Shown: positions 14,972 through 23,998, counted from the first letter of the stretch. The stretch is DNA of 51,758 bases from an uncultured Chloroflexota bacterium (GCA_937967325.1 CALBSQ010000212.1:1-51758), one strand, 5' to 3'. A program made the numbers and translations. The notes: generated by a model from the sequence alone, not told the origin.

Positions 14972-15462
14972 GCTGCTCTCCTTCCGGTAAGCGACCCGCC
15001 GGAGTTATTCTTCATCGGGCTATCTGCAGAGTTCGTTGCTTCGCTGCCTCCTTCCGACTTGCATCAAGGCATTCCTGGTAAACCCGACCAATGGCAGGCC
15101 GGCCGAACGACGAGCGTGACAGTCGCCTGCCTCCACCCCCATTACTACGTAGCCGGTCAACTCCCGGATCAAACCTGGCGTTGGCTCGCTCCCCGCCATC
15201 TCAGGGTCATGAAAACGTCGAGATATCGATTACGCCGCGAGACACGCCGACACGAGCACCTTGATGCCGCGCACGACGCGCCCTGGCTGATTCGTCCTAC
15301 ATCGTACGCCGGATTGGCCCAGCGATTCCAGCGTGTGCTCAACACCGCATCAGGCTGCCGGTACTATAGCATAGGCGACTGGTCGCAGCCTGGCGGTCCT
15401 ATCCCGCGACGTAGGCGCGCCAGCCGGCGCCTTCAAAGTAGGCGACGCGGTTGGGATCGAAG
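14972..15462. other. Intergenic stretch with a coding fragment
   Basis: No complete gene is seen. Immediately after the lycopene-cyclase-like gene, in another minus-strand frame, positions 15399-15480 read HGNTASFDFDPNRVAYFEG, then AGWRAYVAG and a TAG at 15399-15401. This is protein-like and may be the remnant or start region of a lost gene. The rest (14972-15398) contains a TATAGT box on the minus strand near 15363-15372, but no convincing -35. Confidence 0.35.
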
Positions 15463-16233
15463 TCAAAGGACGCCGTGTTTCCGTGCTGATCTCGTTGGCA
15501 AGCTCGGTTGAATGACCTGAGGCATCGTCCTATGCCGTGGCACGACTCGAGCTCCAGTGAGGAGCTTGTAGTACGTACCCCAAAGGGCGCCCGTATAGAG
15601 GTACCACAGGACGTCCTCCAGAGGGATGTGCAGGATCAGCACGCCGGAGAGTCGGTTGAGATACCAGGTTGCCTCAATGAAGCCTGGGAGCGCCGCTTCC
15701 ATCAGCCAGTAGAAGGGTAATGACGCAACGGTCCCCAGTAGGGCGCTGCCGATCGCCAGGCGCGCCAGGTCGGGACGGAGGCGCAGCAAGCAGGCCAGCG
15801 CCAGCAGCGCGCCTGCGCTTGAAGCAAGAAAGGAGTGCATCCCCGCGACGGCAACCAACAGCGGAGGGAGCAAGCCGTTGATCGCGTAGGGAAGAAGCCT
15901 GAGTGTCAGGGACGACGTCTGCTTGATCGGCTCGAGTTGACGCCGGAAGACGACGGCGTAGACGACTGCCAGGACGCCGCCGTTCCCGATGGCGTACAAC
16001 AGGTCCTCCAGCCCGATGCGTGTGGCGGTGATGGTGGGTGGATGCCACCAGTCGCGGGTCCACAGGAAGTATTCGTGGGGCAGGCCGTAGGCCACGGACA
16101 GGGCACTCATCACCAGCATCTCGCGCCGCAGGTCGGAGCGCCGCCAGAACAGGATTACCCAGAGCAGCGCGTAGAACAGGGCGCCGATCAGGTAGCCATA
16201 GGCGTAGTGCGGTGCACGATTGGCAGCGAGCAT
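15463..16233 (-). CDS. Lycopene-cyclase-domain-like integral membrane protein
   Basis: The 256-residue protein has about seven hydrophobic segments. Two repeats resemble the heterodimeric (CrtYc/CrtYd-type) lycopene cyclase domain. The first reads HEYFLWTRDWWHP ... IGLEDLLYAIGNGGVLAVVY; the second reads ATWYLNRLSGVLILHIPLED, then VLWYLYTGALWG. The P-x-E/D pair in the second repeat corresponds to the PxEE motif of that family. No carotenoid gene is adjacent, so a role in carotenoid cyclisation is unproven. A start with GGGAAGG upstream lies 28 bp after the NicO gene. The C-terminal 25 residues (after YYKLL) are basic and may be aberrant. Confidence 0.55.
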   Translation of the reverse strand: MLAANRAPHYAYGYLIGALFYALLWVILFWRRSDLRREMLVMSALSVAYGLPHEYFLWTRDWWHPPTITATRIGLEDLLYAIGNGGVLAVVYAVVFRRQLEPIKQTSSLTLRLLPYAINGLLPPLLVAVAGMHSFLASSAGALLALACLLRLRPDLARLAIGSALLGTVASLPFYWLMEAALPGFIEATWYLNRLSGVLILHIPLEDVLWYLYTGALWGTYYKLLTGARVVPRHRTMPQVIQPSLPTRSARKHGVL

Positions 16234-16261
16234 GGCACGCGCCTTCCCTTCTGCTACTTCA

Positions 16262-17944
16262 TCACAGCGACAGCCCGCTCTGTGCCAGCGCCTGCAGCGT
16301 GATCGCCAGTCCCAACACGAGCACCACGGCGGCGCTCAGGGCCGGCAGCAACCGCCCGGCGCCAACCTCCAGGCGGAATCGAGCAAACAGACCACGCGCG
16401 TAGACGAGGAGCAATCCGATGCCCGTGAGCACCCCGGCGAGTCCGGCACTGAAAGCCAGGACCAACACGATACCGAATGCCACCCGGTGCAGCGAGATGG
16501 CGGCCAGCAGCACGACCAGCGCCGATGGGCAGGGGAGCAGCCCGCCCGAAATGCCGAGCGCCAGCAATCCCCTCCAGGTGATCCTGCTCCGTGCAGGAAC
16601 GACGTGCGTGTGCCGTCCAGTACCGTGATCGTGCTCGATGACTTCCATGTCATGACTGTGGCCGTGCTCGTGGTGGTGGACATCGCCTTGAACCGGGAGC
16701 GCGGGCGTCCCGCCCGCCCCGGCCACAGCGTCACGATCGCCGTCGCCTAACGGGGATGTGTTTCCGTGGAGTGATCGCCCACCGGGGCGGGCGGGACGCC
16801 CGCGCTCCTCTATGGGGATCTGCTCGTCGTGCCAATTTGCCGATTGCGCGGCCAGCGGCGGCCTCAGTGCCGCTCGCAGCCGTACGAACAGGAGCCAGGC
16901 TCCAATGGCCACGACGAGGAGGCCGGAGATGGCGCTGAGCCAGGGGTAGAGCCGCTCCGGCACGATGTAGCGGGAGGCGAACAGCGTGATGGCGCCCAGG
17001 GCAAACACGCCCGCCGTGTGGGTGACGGTGACCGTCAATCCCAGGAAGGCGGCGTCGCCTGCCGATCCGCGCGCGCCGACGAGGTAAGCCCCGACCACCG
17101 TCTTGCCGTGGCCCGGCGAGAGCGCGTGTACGCCGCCGAGCGCGACAGCGACCAGGAGCGCCAAGGCGATGAACGGGAGCGACAGCGTTTGCCGGGAGAT
17201 GAGACCGGTGAAGGCGTCGGTCGCGGCTTGCAGTAAGCCGCTGCTCTTGCCGCGCGGCTGGAGCAGGCTGGACAGCCCGGTCTGTGCAGCGCCGTTGGAG
17301 CCGGCTGATGCCGCGCCGGCCGCGAAGGAGAACTGTGCGCCGCGCACGTCGAGGGGACTGGACAGCATGTCCTGCGGATAGGAGCGAAGCTCGTCGCTCT
17401 GGTCCACCGCGGTGACGGAGGATTGCTGGAGGGCGACGCCATCAGCGGCCCGAACGATGATTTCTTTCCAGCCGAGGCGGTCGCTGTAGTTGGCGTCTTG
17501 GAAGCTGACGTCCGTCACCGCTTGTGTCGCTTGCCCAGGGAGCGCGGCGCGGTACCACGCAGTCACGCGCAATAGCGACAATCCGCCCTGTCCGGGCGGG
17601 AAGGACAACGCAGTAGATCCGGGTTCGAGGTCGATGGTGACCGGCTGTCGTCCGACGGCCAGGTGCAGGTTGGAGCGCAACTGTTCCGCGCGGCTTGTCA
17701 GAAAGGCGGCTTGTTCCTGGGCCGTCGGTTTGTCCCCATTGGCATGCAGCAACGACAGCTCCTGGTAGGTGGGGATCTCCGCCTCGTCGAGAACGTAGCG
17801 AATGCGTACCAGGCCGGGCTGGACCTCCAGCCGGCTGTAACGGTTGATCGTGAAGTTGCCTAACGGGTGGGCGAAGGCCGTCTGCGGCAGCGCCAGGGCG
17901 AGCAGACAGAGCAAGGGGACGGCAAGGAGCGTTAGCCGGGGCAT
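16262..17944 (-). CDS. NicO-family nickel/cobalt transporter with periplasmic domain and His-rich loop
   Basis: This 560-residue protein has a signal peptide (PRLTLLAVPLLCLLALALP), an N-terminal extracytoplasmic domain opening with HPLGNFTINRYSRLEV (residues about 27-240), and a NicO membrane domain. The domain carries the hallmark GGVHALSPGHGKTVVGAYLVG, GLTVTVTHTAGV and, late, GGLLPCPSALVVLLAA. Between the two membrane halves lies a loop with DVHHHEHGHSHDMEV and HDHGTGRHTH, typical metal-binding His clusters. RcnA-like members export Ni/Co. A 113-bp inverted-repeat element (16696-16808) has contributed residues to the loop (EERGRPARPGG ... GAGGTPALP). The ATG at 17944 sits four bases from the TPR gene stop, so translation is coupled. 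Confidence 0.8.
   Translation of the reverse strand: MPRLTLLAVPLLCLLALALPQTAFAHPLGNFTINRYSRLEVQPGLVRIRYVLDEAEIPTYQELSLLHANGDKPTAQEQAAFLTSRAEQLRSNLHLAVGRQPVTIDLEPGSTALSFPPGQGGLSLLRVTAWYRAALPGQATQAVTDVSFQDANYSDRLGWKEIIVRAADGVALQQSSVTAVDQSDELRSYPQDMLSSPLDVRGAQFSFAAGAASAGSNGAAQTGLSSLLQPRGKSSGLLQAATDAFTGLISRQTLSLPFIALALLVAVALGGVHALSPGHGKTVVGAYLVGARGSAGDAAFLGLTVTVTHTAGVFALGAITLFASRYIVPERLYPWLSAISGLLVVAIGAWLLFVRLRAALRPPLAAQSANWHDEQIPIEERGRPARPGGRSLHGNTSPLGDGDRDAVAGAGGTPALPVQGDVHHHEHGHSHDMEVIEHDHGTGRHTHVVPARSRITWRGLLALGISGGLLPCPSALVVLLAAISLHRVAFGIVLVLAFSAGLAGVLTGIGLLLVYARGLFARFRLEVGAGRLLPALSAAVVLVLGLAITLQALAQSGLSL
16696..16808. repeat. MITE-like element with 27-bp perfect inverted repeats, inside the NicO gene
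   Basis: Positions 16696-16722 and 16782-16808 are exact reverse complements (27 of 27 bases; core GCGGGCGTCCCGCCCGCC). They flank 59 bases. The element is read through in frame by the transporter gene and encodes RGRPARP- and GGTPALP-type peptides, a signature known from dispersed palindromic repeats in G+C-rich genomes. No target duplication is evident. Confidence 0.7.
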
Positions 17945-17948
17945 GGTC

Positions 17949-19340
17949 TCACTTCCCTCCGGCGGCGGCAATGGCCGGGGCGGTCGCTTGCAGCGCACGG
18001 AGCTGCTGTTGGGTTACGCCGTCGTAGAGCACGGAAAAGTGGGGATTGAGGTCGATAGTCTGCTGGAAATAGGCGGTCGCCTTCGCAGTAGCGCCGCTAC
18101 AGGCGGCGATCATGCCGGCGTGGAACAGCGTGAGCGGCGTGTTGGTGCCGAGCCGCAGCGCCTGCTGCTCAGTCTGGGCCGCGCCATGGCAATCGCCCGC
18201 CTGGTACTGCGCCCAGGCGAGCGCGTCGGCGGACATGACACTGGGTCGCGTTTGCATATTCTTCTGGGCGAGGGTCAGCGTATCCGGCAGATGCCGGTGG
18301 TGGTCGGCATTGAACAGCGAGAGCTCCATGTCCACGTTGACGCCGTTGGCCTGGAAGAGCCGCTCGATGGCGTCCACCAGCCCGTATTCTCGGGCGGCAT
18401 CAACCGGGTGGCCGGCGGCAGTGTAGACATCGCCGAGATTGATGATGTACTGCGGCCAGGGCATGACGTTGAGGGCCGTCGTGTAGTGGGCGATGGCACT
18501 CGCATAGTCGCCGCGCGCGGCGGCGACCATCGCCAGTCCCGCTTCGCCGTGGACGTAGCGCGGGAAGATGGCCAGGGCGCGCTCGAACTCGCGCTGAGCG
18601 CCGTCGAGGTCACCCTGATTGAAGGAGAGCGTCCCCAGCTGCCAGGAAGTCCAGGCGACGTTTTCGGGGGATGGGCCGCCTGCCGTGGCGGCGGCTTGCA
18701 TGGCCGCGATGGCGCCGGGCAGGTCGCCGTGCAGCTCGCGAATGTAGGAAACCCGCGAGTAGGAGCTGAGGTCCGGCCGGAGGTTCACCATTTCCTGCGT
18801 AGCCTTGGCCGCGGCGTCGTCCTGCCCAAGCTGCACGTCGGCATCGGAGATGATCCCAAGCACGTCGGCGCTGTAAGGATCGAGGGCGCGTGCTTGCTGG
18901 CCCAGTCGGAGGGCGTCCTCAAATTGGTGGCGCTCCAACGCCAGCGAGCCTTGCGCGGCGATGGCGACGACGTCATTGGCGCGGAGCTTGCGCGCCTGTT
19001 GCAGCACGCCATCCGCCTTGGTGTAGTAGGTCGGATCGCCAACTTCGCGCGCTTTCTGCAAGTAGGCGTCGCCCAGCAGCACATAGGCGTGCTCGTCGCT
19101 CGGCTTGGCCCGCAACTGCGCCTGCATCCGGCTGATGACGCCGTCCGTATTGGACCAGGGCGGGGGCACGACGGCCGCGTAGTCGCGTTGCAGCTCGGCA
19201 GTCTGCCCCAACCAAGGGGGCTGCAGATGGCGAGCCACGGACGCGAGGGGACCGACGCCAGCCGCGTGGAGCGCGCCGCTGGTGACGACGAGCGCGGCCA
19301 CGACGGCAAGCAAGAGGCGCACTGACGAACGGGCGATCAT
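17949..19340 (-). CDS. Exported TPR-repeat protein
   Basis: This 463-residue protein begins with a signal peptide or anchor (RSSVRLLLAVVAALVVTSGALHAAG) and then forms a chain of tetratricopeptide repeats from about residue 60 to the end. Repeat cores include AYVLLGDAYLQKAREVGDP, AIAAQGSLALERHQFEDAL, GTLSFNQGDLDGAQREFERA and AMVAAARGDYASAIAHYTTA. TPR solenoids bind partner proteins, here outside the membrane. The start ATG at 19340 has AGGAGA seven bases upstream; a longer frame exists but reads into the intergenic repeat. It sits between a DUF4331 gene and NicO, and the three probably act together. Confidence 0.8.
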   Translation of the reverse strand: MIARSSVRLLLAVVAALVVTSGALHAAGVGPLASVARHLQPPWLGQTAELQRDYAAVVPPPWSNTDGVISRMQAQLRAKPSDEHAYVLLGDAYLQKAREVGDPTYYTKADGVLQQARKLRANDVVAIAAQGSLALERHQFEDALRLGQQARALDPYSADVLGIISDADVQLGQDDAAAKATQEMVNLRPDLSSYSRVSYIRELHGDLPGAIAAMQAAATAGGPSPENVAWTSWQLGTLSFNQGDLDGAQREFERALAIFPRYVHGEAGLAMVAAARGDYASAIAHYTTALNVMPWPQYIINLGDVYTAAGHPVDAAREYGLVDAIERLFQANGVNVDMELSLFNADHHRHLPDTLTLAQKNMQTRPSVMSADALAWAQYQAGDCHGAAQTEQQALRLGTNTPLTLFHAGMIAACSGATAKATAYFQQTIDLNPHFSVLYDGVTQQQLRALQATAPAIAAAGGK

Positions 19341-19358
19341 TGGTATCTCCTGGGAACT

Positions 19359-19538
19359 CCCGCCGGGGCGAGGGGGAGCAAGGGCGATGAGGCGAGGGGG
19401 CGATGAGGAGCAGCGGCGACGGCCGGCGGAGGGGCGTGACACGCCGCATCCGCCGAGACCGCCAAGCCCCCGAACGTCCGGTCCGTGGTCAATTCGCCCC
19501 CTCGCCTCATCGCCCTTGCTCCCCCTCGCCCCGGCGGG
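19359..19538. repeat. 180-bp element with 45-bp perfect inverted repeats
   Basis: Arms at 19359-19403 and 19494-19538 are exact reverse complements over 45 bases (core GGCGAGGGGGAGCAAGGGCG), separated by 90 bases with a further small palindrome near 19431-19455. It fills the gap between the upstream DUF4331 gene's stop and the TPR gene. As RNA it would fold into a very stable stem and could separate expression of the two genes. It looks like a miniature mobile element. Confidence 0.7.
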
Positions 19539-19541
19539 GTC

Positions 19542-21386
19542 CTACGACTGCGCCAGTGTAAAGTTGATGGCCAGGCCGTTGATGTAGTTGAAGACTTTGA
19601 TCAGCACGACGCCGCCGCTGGCGCTTGGCGTTACCGTCAGCTTCACCGTGCCGGAGCCGGTGGAATCGGTCGAGTTGCCCAGCTTGCTGCCGTTCTGGTA
19701 GACCTCCAGGCCGATGCCCGCGCCGGTGGCGCTGCTGGCCGGGCCGTAGCTGAGGGTGAGCGAGACGGCGGAGCCGCTGGGGTTGCTGATCTGGTAGGCG
19801 GCGTAGGCGCCGCCGGAGTTGCCGGTGAGCGCGCTGCTGGTCGACTTGCCGAGCTCGGCGATGCCGGACGGCGACGCGCCGGTCGTTGGGCTGCTCCCCG
19901 GTGCGGTCGACTCCCCCGCCGAGTAGGCGAAACCCTGGTAGGGGAGCGCGACGTAGGGGAAGGCCGGCAGGGGTGGGCTGGTCGGCCCATCCACGCCGTC
20001 GCCGAGCTTGCCGGCCAACGGGTCCGGGGTGTAGTCGGAATGGAAGAGCGGATAGGCGGCGCCGGCCAGCGCTTGCAAGGAGATATCCACCGTATCGTCG
20101 TTGAGTCGGCGACCGTTGGGGTAGCCCTGGGCATCGCCCCCCAGCACACCCATGCGGTTGGGCGTAGCGCTGACCGGTATGGCGACGTTCAGGCGCAGCA
20201 TCTCCGCCGGCTTGACGTTGGCGGGCATGGTGAGGCCCTTGACGCCGGTGAGGAAGACGGCGACGAGGTCGTCGCGCGGCGTCGGCGGCACCTTGATGCC
20301 GTAGAGGGCGTTCAGCAGCCGCGCCGGCTCGGGATCGGTGACGTAGCTCAAGAACTGGGCGTCGTCGCTCGGCTGCGCCGCGTTGAAGAGGTCCTTCTTA
20401 CCCGTCGGGATGACCGTCTCGTTGACCAGTGGCGAACCCAGGCGGACGACCTGGACCCAGTCGCCTTGGGAGGTCGGCGCTTTGCCGGGATTCAACACCC
20501 GCATTGAGCGGCGGCTGGCGGTGGACCAGACGCCGATCACGGCGTTGGGATCCTTGGGGTCGGTCGGCTGGCTCCCGCTCGCGGTGAGCTGGGTGATGGG
20601 GACCTGGATCACGATGGAGTGGACGTTGAAGCCGTTGAGGAAGTTGGCGCCCCCACCGGCGTTGCCGGGCAGCTTGCGGATGGTCAACAGATCGAAGATC
20701 GACCCCAGGTCGACGAAGAATGGGTCGGCCCGCGGTCCGGCGAACACTGTCGCCCCGCTCGAGAGCGGGCTGACGGCCGCCGCCGCCAGCGCGGCGTAGT
20801 TGGGCGTGGACTTAGGGCCGATGTTGTTCGGAGGCAAGGGCAGGTTCGTGCCCAGCGTCGTGCTCTTGCCGTTCCCATCCACCATCGCCACATTCATGGT
20901 CTGCCGCAGGTTCCAGTTCGGGTCCGTCAGCGAGGCGATGGGGCCGGTGTTGTAGAGGAAAGTGTTGGGGTTGGTGACGGCGCTCTTGAAGGTGAACTGG
21001 TAGGTAATCTCCGGCAGGGCGTCGCCGTTATTGTCCACCTTGATCTCGTAGAGGACGTCGTCGCCGAAGTTGTAGAAGTAGGGCGCGCCGGCCGGCTGTT
21101 CCAGTGGGATGAAGTTGGCGACGAGGGTGACGGTATCGGGCTTATCGGGGCTGACGAAGGCGTAGACGTCGGTGCAGTCGGCCACCGGGTCCGCCCTGAT
21201 CAGCGGCGCCGAGCGGTGGTTGGAGGCGCTGGCTGCTGGAACGGCCAGCTCGGGAAAGAGGGCGATGCCCGAGGCGATCGCCCCGGCGCCCGCCGCTCCC
21301 GCGGTGAGCGCGGCGAGGAATTTCCGGCGCGTTGGCCGGTGCGAACCGAGCATGCCGGGGAGGGAAAGCCGAACGGGTCTGGTCAC
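19542..21386 (-). CDS. DUF4331 protein with Tat signal and C-terminal beta domain
   Basis: The 614-residue product has a twin-arginine signal (RPTRRKFLAALTAGAAGAG), then the DUF4331 core: ASNHRSAPLIRADPVADCTD, DVYAFVSPDKPDT, NFGDDVLYEIKVDNN, NTFLYNTGP and NGRRLNDDTVDISLQALAG. Residues about 525-614 form an added Gly/Ser-rich beta domain (YAAYQISNPSGSAVSLTLSY, LEVYQNGSKLGNSTDS) like secreted adhesive or pre-peptidase modules. The GTG at 21386 is chosen because AGGAAAGGA precedes it. It is the first gene of the cluster and is probably exported folded, perhaps with metal bound. Function unknown. Confidence 0.83.
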   Translation of the reverse strand: MTRPVRLSLPGMLGSHRPTRRKFLAALTAGAAGAGAIASGIALFPELAVPAASASNHRSAPLIRADPVADCTDVYAFVSPDKPDTVTLVANFIPLEQPAGAPYFYNFGDDVLYEIKVDNNGDALPEITYQFTFKSAVTNPNTFLYNTGPIASLTDPNWNLRQTMNVAMVDGNGKSTTLGTNLPLPPNNIGPKSTPNYAALAAAAVSPLSSGATVFAGPRADPFFVDLGSIFDLLTIRKLPGNAGGGANFLNGFNVHSIVIQVPITQLTASGSQPTDPKDPNAVIGVWSTASRRSMRVLNPGKAPTSQGDWVQVVRLGSPLVNETVIPTGKKDLFNAAQPSDDAQFLSYVTDPEPARLLNALYGIKVPPTPRDDLVAVFLTGVKGLTMPANVKPAEMLRLNVAIPVSATPNRMGVLGGDAQGYPNGRRLNDDTVDISLQALAGAAYPLFHSDYTPDPLAGKLGDGVDGPTSPPLPAFPYVALPYQGFAYSAGESTAPGSSPTTGASPSGIAELGKSTSSALTGNSGGAYAAYQISNPSGSAVSLTLSYGPASSATGAGIGLEVYQNGSKLGNSTDSTGSGTVKLTVTPSASGGVVLIKVFNYINGLAINFTLAQS

Positions 21387-21599
21387 GGGAACAATCCTTT
21401 CCTGAGTCGGCCCGTATCCCACGCGACGGGCCGAAGTAGACGAGGCGTCGCCAACGCTGGGCGATCTACGGCCTTCGATGCACAGGCGCGCCTCCTCCCG
21501 TCAGCGTACCAAGCAAGCACCACTCCGGCATCAGCACAATTGCGAAGAGTCGGCCGGCGTCATGCGTAGATTCGGCACGCCGATGCGTAGAAAACGAGC

Positions 21600-21791
21600 C
21601 TAGACCTCCGGTAGCAGCCCCATGGCTCGTAACAATCCAGCAATGTCCCAGCTGTGCAGCCCGCGCGCCTTCCAGGCGTCAACGAGATCCGCCACCAGGC
21701 GATTGGCCGCCGCAGGCATTGGAAGCCCCAGAATATGCGAGAACGAATCTCTTGACCGCCAGCTACTATTCTGCGGCCTGAGACTGGTCAC
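21600..21791 (-). CDS. Small hypothetical protein
   Basis: The last 39 residues (from MPAAANRLVADLV) look like real protein: a helix (LVDAWKARGLHSWD) and a terminal helix (IAGLLRAMGLLPEV). The first 24 residues are less convincing, so the ATG at 21719 is an alternative start. It lies downstream of the STAND ATPase gene on the same strand. It may be a remnant of a longer gene. No family is recognised. Confidence 0.3.
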   Translation of the reverse strand: MTSLRPQNSSWRSRDSFSHILGLPMPAAANRLVADLVDAWKARGLHSWDIAGLLRAMGLLPEV

Positions 21792-21821
21792 CTACCAGCC
21801 CAAAACCTGCTCATCCGCTGC

Positions 21822-23915
21822 TCAATGCGCCGGGCCTTCGATCTCCTGCCGCCAGAGCAGCGCCGTAAATCGGACGACACCGGTACTCAGGTGACGGCGG
21901 AAAGTGCTAAATGGCCAGTCCAGGATCTCGGCGGCCCGTTCTTGACTAGGGGCGGGATGGAGGTAGGTGTGGTAGAGGGCGCGATAGCATTTGGCGTCGC
22001 GCGGGGAGGTACGCAGCGTTTCCGCCGCCTCCTTCATCAGCGCCTGCAGCGCCGAAACTCGCGCTGCCGCGCCGGCATTGCTGCCTGCCCGTTCCATGAC
22101 CATCCTCGAGCGCAGCAGCGGATTCTCGCGCAGCGCGTCGCTCCGGCCAACTGAGCGCAGGGCGGCACGGACCGCGGACGCGAACTCCGACTCGTCCAAG
22201 ACTTCGGAGCGCGCCGGCGTCTTCGATACGGCTGGCTGCGACGTTGCCGCAAGCTCGCGCTCGGCCATCACGTCCAACCATGCCATGGGCGGCACTCGCC
22301 GCCAGTCGTGGCCGAAGACGCCATAGCGCCGGCCATCCACCTCGAAGTCGGCTTCCGGCAGCCGGTTGACGTCGGCGTAGGTGAGCGCTGGCGTCCAGAA
22401 GTCCGGCTCTGCGCAGGGGAAGAAGGCGTAGGCGAGTCCGGGCGCGGTCAGATAGTGCTGCGCGGCGGCGCCGAAGACCAGCGTCTGTACGGCGGACACC
22501 CCTTGGTAGGTATCGCGCGCCATCCAGAAACGGAAGAGCGTTGCCCCTTCACCGGAGCGCAAGGGGGCGTGCCGCTGCAGGTACTGCCAGGCGACTCGCG
22601 CGGCCGGGTCGATCTGGAAGTCTTCCGCGCCGGCATCGTGCAGCGCGACCAGCGCGACGAAGCCCGCCGGCAGGCCGTCGGCGCCTCGATAGACCTGAAC
22701 CCCGCCCGGCTGCCGAGAGAACCAGTGGGCGGCCAGTTGTGCCGATTGCTGGCCCTCGTGCTGGGCCACCATGGCGACGAGTAGCGGGACATCGCCGGGG
22801 ACGAGCCTGTCGGCCGCCGCGCTGCCGGTCTCTTGCCACTCGAAAAACGGGCGTACCACGGGGTTGTCGCGGTGCAAATAGAAGTAATCGAAGAGGACCC
22901 GCTGCTGCTCCTGTCCGCGGGTCTGCTGCAAGCGGGCCGCGTAGTACGCGCGGGCGCGCCGGTGGAGCGCGCCATACCAATCGGGGTTGCGCCAGCGCAG
23001 ATCGGTGACCAGCGCATCCCGTGCCAGGTCGTGCGGGAAGATGCCGAGCCGGCCTATCTGCATGAAGGACAGGCCGCAGAGCCAATCGAACAGCTCGTGC
23101 GCGTCGGGAACCGCGACGATCTCCGCCAGCAGCGTCTCCGTGGTTACTCGAACCAGGGCGCATGCTTCTAAGGCGGCACGATGGGCCGGCCCCGGCGCCT
23201 TCTGGATGAGCTGTTCCAGCAAGGCCTTGATGACGTCCGGCGTGCCGGCCGGCTGGAACTGGGTATCCGGCCGCTGGGCGAAGAGCTCCGCGACCAGCGA
23301 GAGGGCCAATGGATGGCCGCGGGTGAACTCGAGCACCGCCCGGTGCTGCTCGGCGGGCACTTCCCGCCTTGCCAGATAGATCCGCCCGTCCTCTGAGCTG
23401 AGGTTGTCGAGTGGCAACCGGCGGATGAGGTGTTGCCAACCGGCGTCGGCCAGCCAGGCTGGAGACGGACCGTTGCGACCGGAGAGGATCACCAGCGCTT
23501 GCTCCGGTAGTTGAGGCAGGAACACGTCGCGCAGCCAGGCGTCGAGCGGCGCCAGCGTCTCATAGGTGTCGATGACCACGACGTGCCGCCCCGCCCGCGC
23601 TTCCATCGCCTCTAACGGGGAAGCGGGCGGAGTCAGGCCCATGGCGAGCCGCAAGGCGTTGAGAAACGAGTCGGGCGACGGCTCGACGTTGCGCGCGTCG
23701 ATCCAGTACATGGACGTTTCCGCTCTCGCACAGCGGTCGGCAAACTCGCCGAGCAAGGTAGTCTTGCCGACGCCGCCGTTGCCGTAGAGAAACACGACAT
23801 GGAAGGGTAGCTCGCCGCCGCGAAGCGCCGAGCTCAGGACAGACAGCTCCGCCTCACGCCCCACGAAGCGGCGGTGACGCGCTGCCTTCAGCAGGTCTGC
23901 CAGGCGCGATGACAT
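21822..23915 (-). CDS. STAND-type NTPase with C-terminal winged/HTH-like domain
   Basis: The 697-residue protein has an AAA/STAND NTPase: FVGREAELSVL lead, Walker A LYGNGGVGKTT at about 44-52, Walker B HVVVIDTYETLAP, LVILSGR sensor strand, and GHPLALSLVAELF (the STAND GxPLA motif) at about 210. A middle region (about 330-600) has no known repeat. The C-terminus (APSQERAAEILDWPFSTFRR, HLSTGVVRFTALLW) is a helix-turn-helix-like module common in such regulators. STAND proteins act as signal-triggered switches. The sensor region and the effector are not identified. The start ATG matches the family N-terminus. Confidence 0.8.
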   Translation of the reverse strand: MSSRLADLLKAARHRRFVGREAELSVLSSALRGGELPFHVVFLYGNGGVGKTTLLGEFADRCARAETSMYWIDARNVEPSPDSFLNALRLAMGLTPPASPLEAMEARAGRHVVVIDTYETLAPLDAWLRDVFLPQLPEQALVILSGRNGPSPAWLADAGWQHLIRRLPLDNLSSEDGRIYLARREVPAEQHRAVLEFTRGHPLALSLVAELFAQRPDTQFQPAGTPDVIKALLEQLIQKAPGPAHRAALEACALVRVTTETLLAEIVAVPDAHELFDWLCGLSFMQIGRLGIFPHDLARDALVTDLRWRNPDWYGALHRRARAYYAARLQQTRGQEQQRVLFDYFYLHRDNPVVRPFFEWQETGSAAADRLVPGDVPLLVAMVAQHEGQQSAQLAAHWFSRQPGGVQVYRGADGLPAGFVALVALHDAGAEDFQIDPAARVAWQYLQRHAPLRSGEGATLFRFWMARDTYQGVSAVQTLVFGAAAQHYLTAPGLAYAFFPCAEPDFWTPALTYADVNRLPEADFEVDGRRYGVFGHDWRRVPPMAWLDVMAERELAATSQPAVSKTPARSEVLDESEFASAVRAALRSVGRSDALRENPLLRSRMVMERAGSNAGAAARVSALQALMKEAAETLRTSPRDAKCYRALYHTYLHPAPSQERAAEILDWPFSTFRRHLSTGVVRFTALLWRQEIEGPAH

Positions 23916-23998
23916 CTGTCAATCCGCGTGTAACAGCGACCAGGCCACAACTGTGACGAGAAGCATACAGGAATGGGCGACCAATTACAAGATTGGCG

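Noticed and set aside
16696..16808. CRISPR-like or integrase attachment site
   Set aside because: There are only two copies, in inverted orientation, with no spacers, tRNA or integrase nearby; it fits a miniature inverted-repeat element.
17844..19325. 493-codon plus-strand frame opposite the TPR gene
   Set aside because: Antisense shadow; the minus strand encodes clear TPR repeats with a signal peptide and ribosome site.
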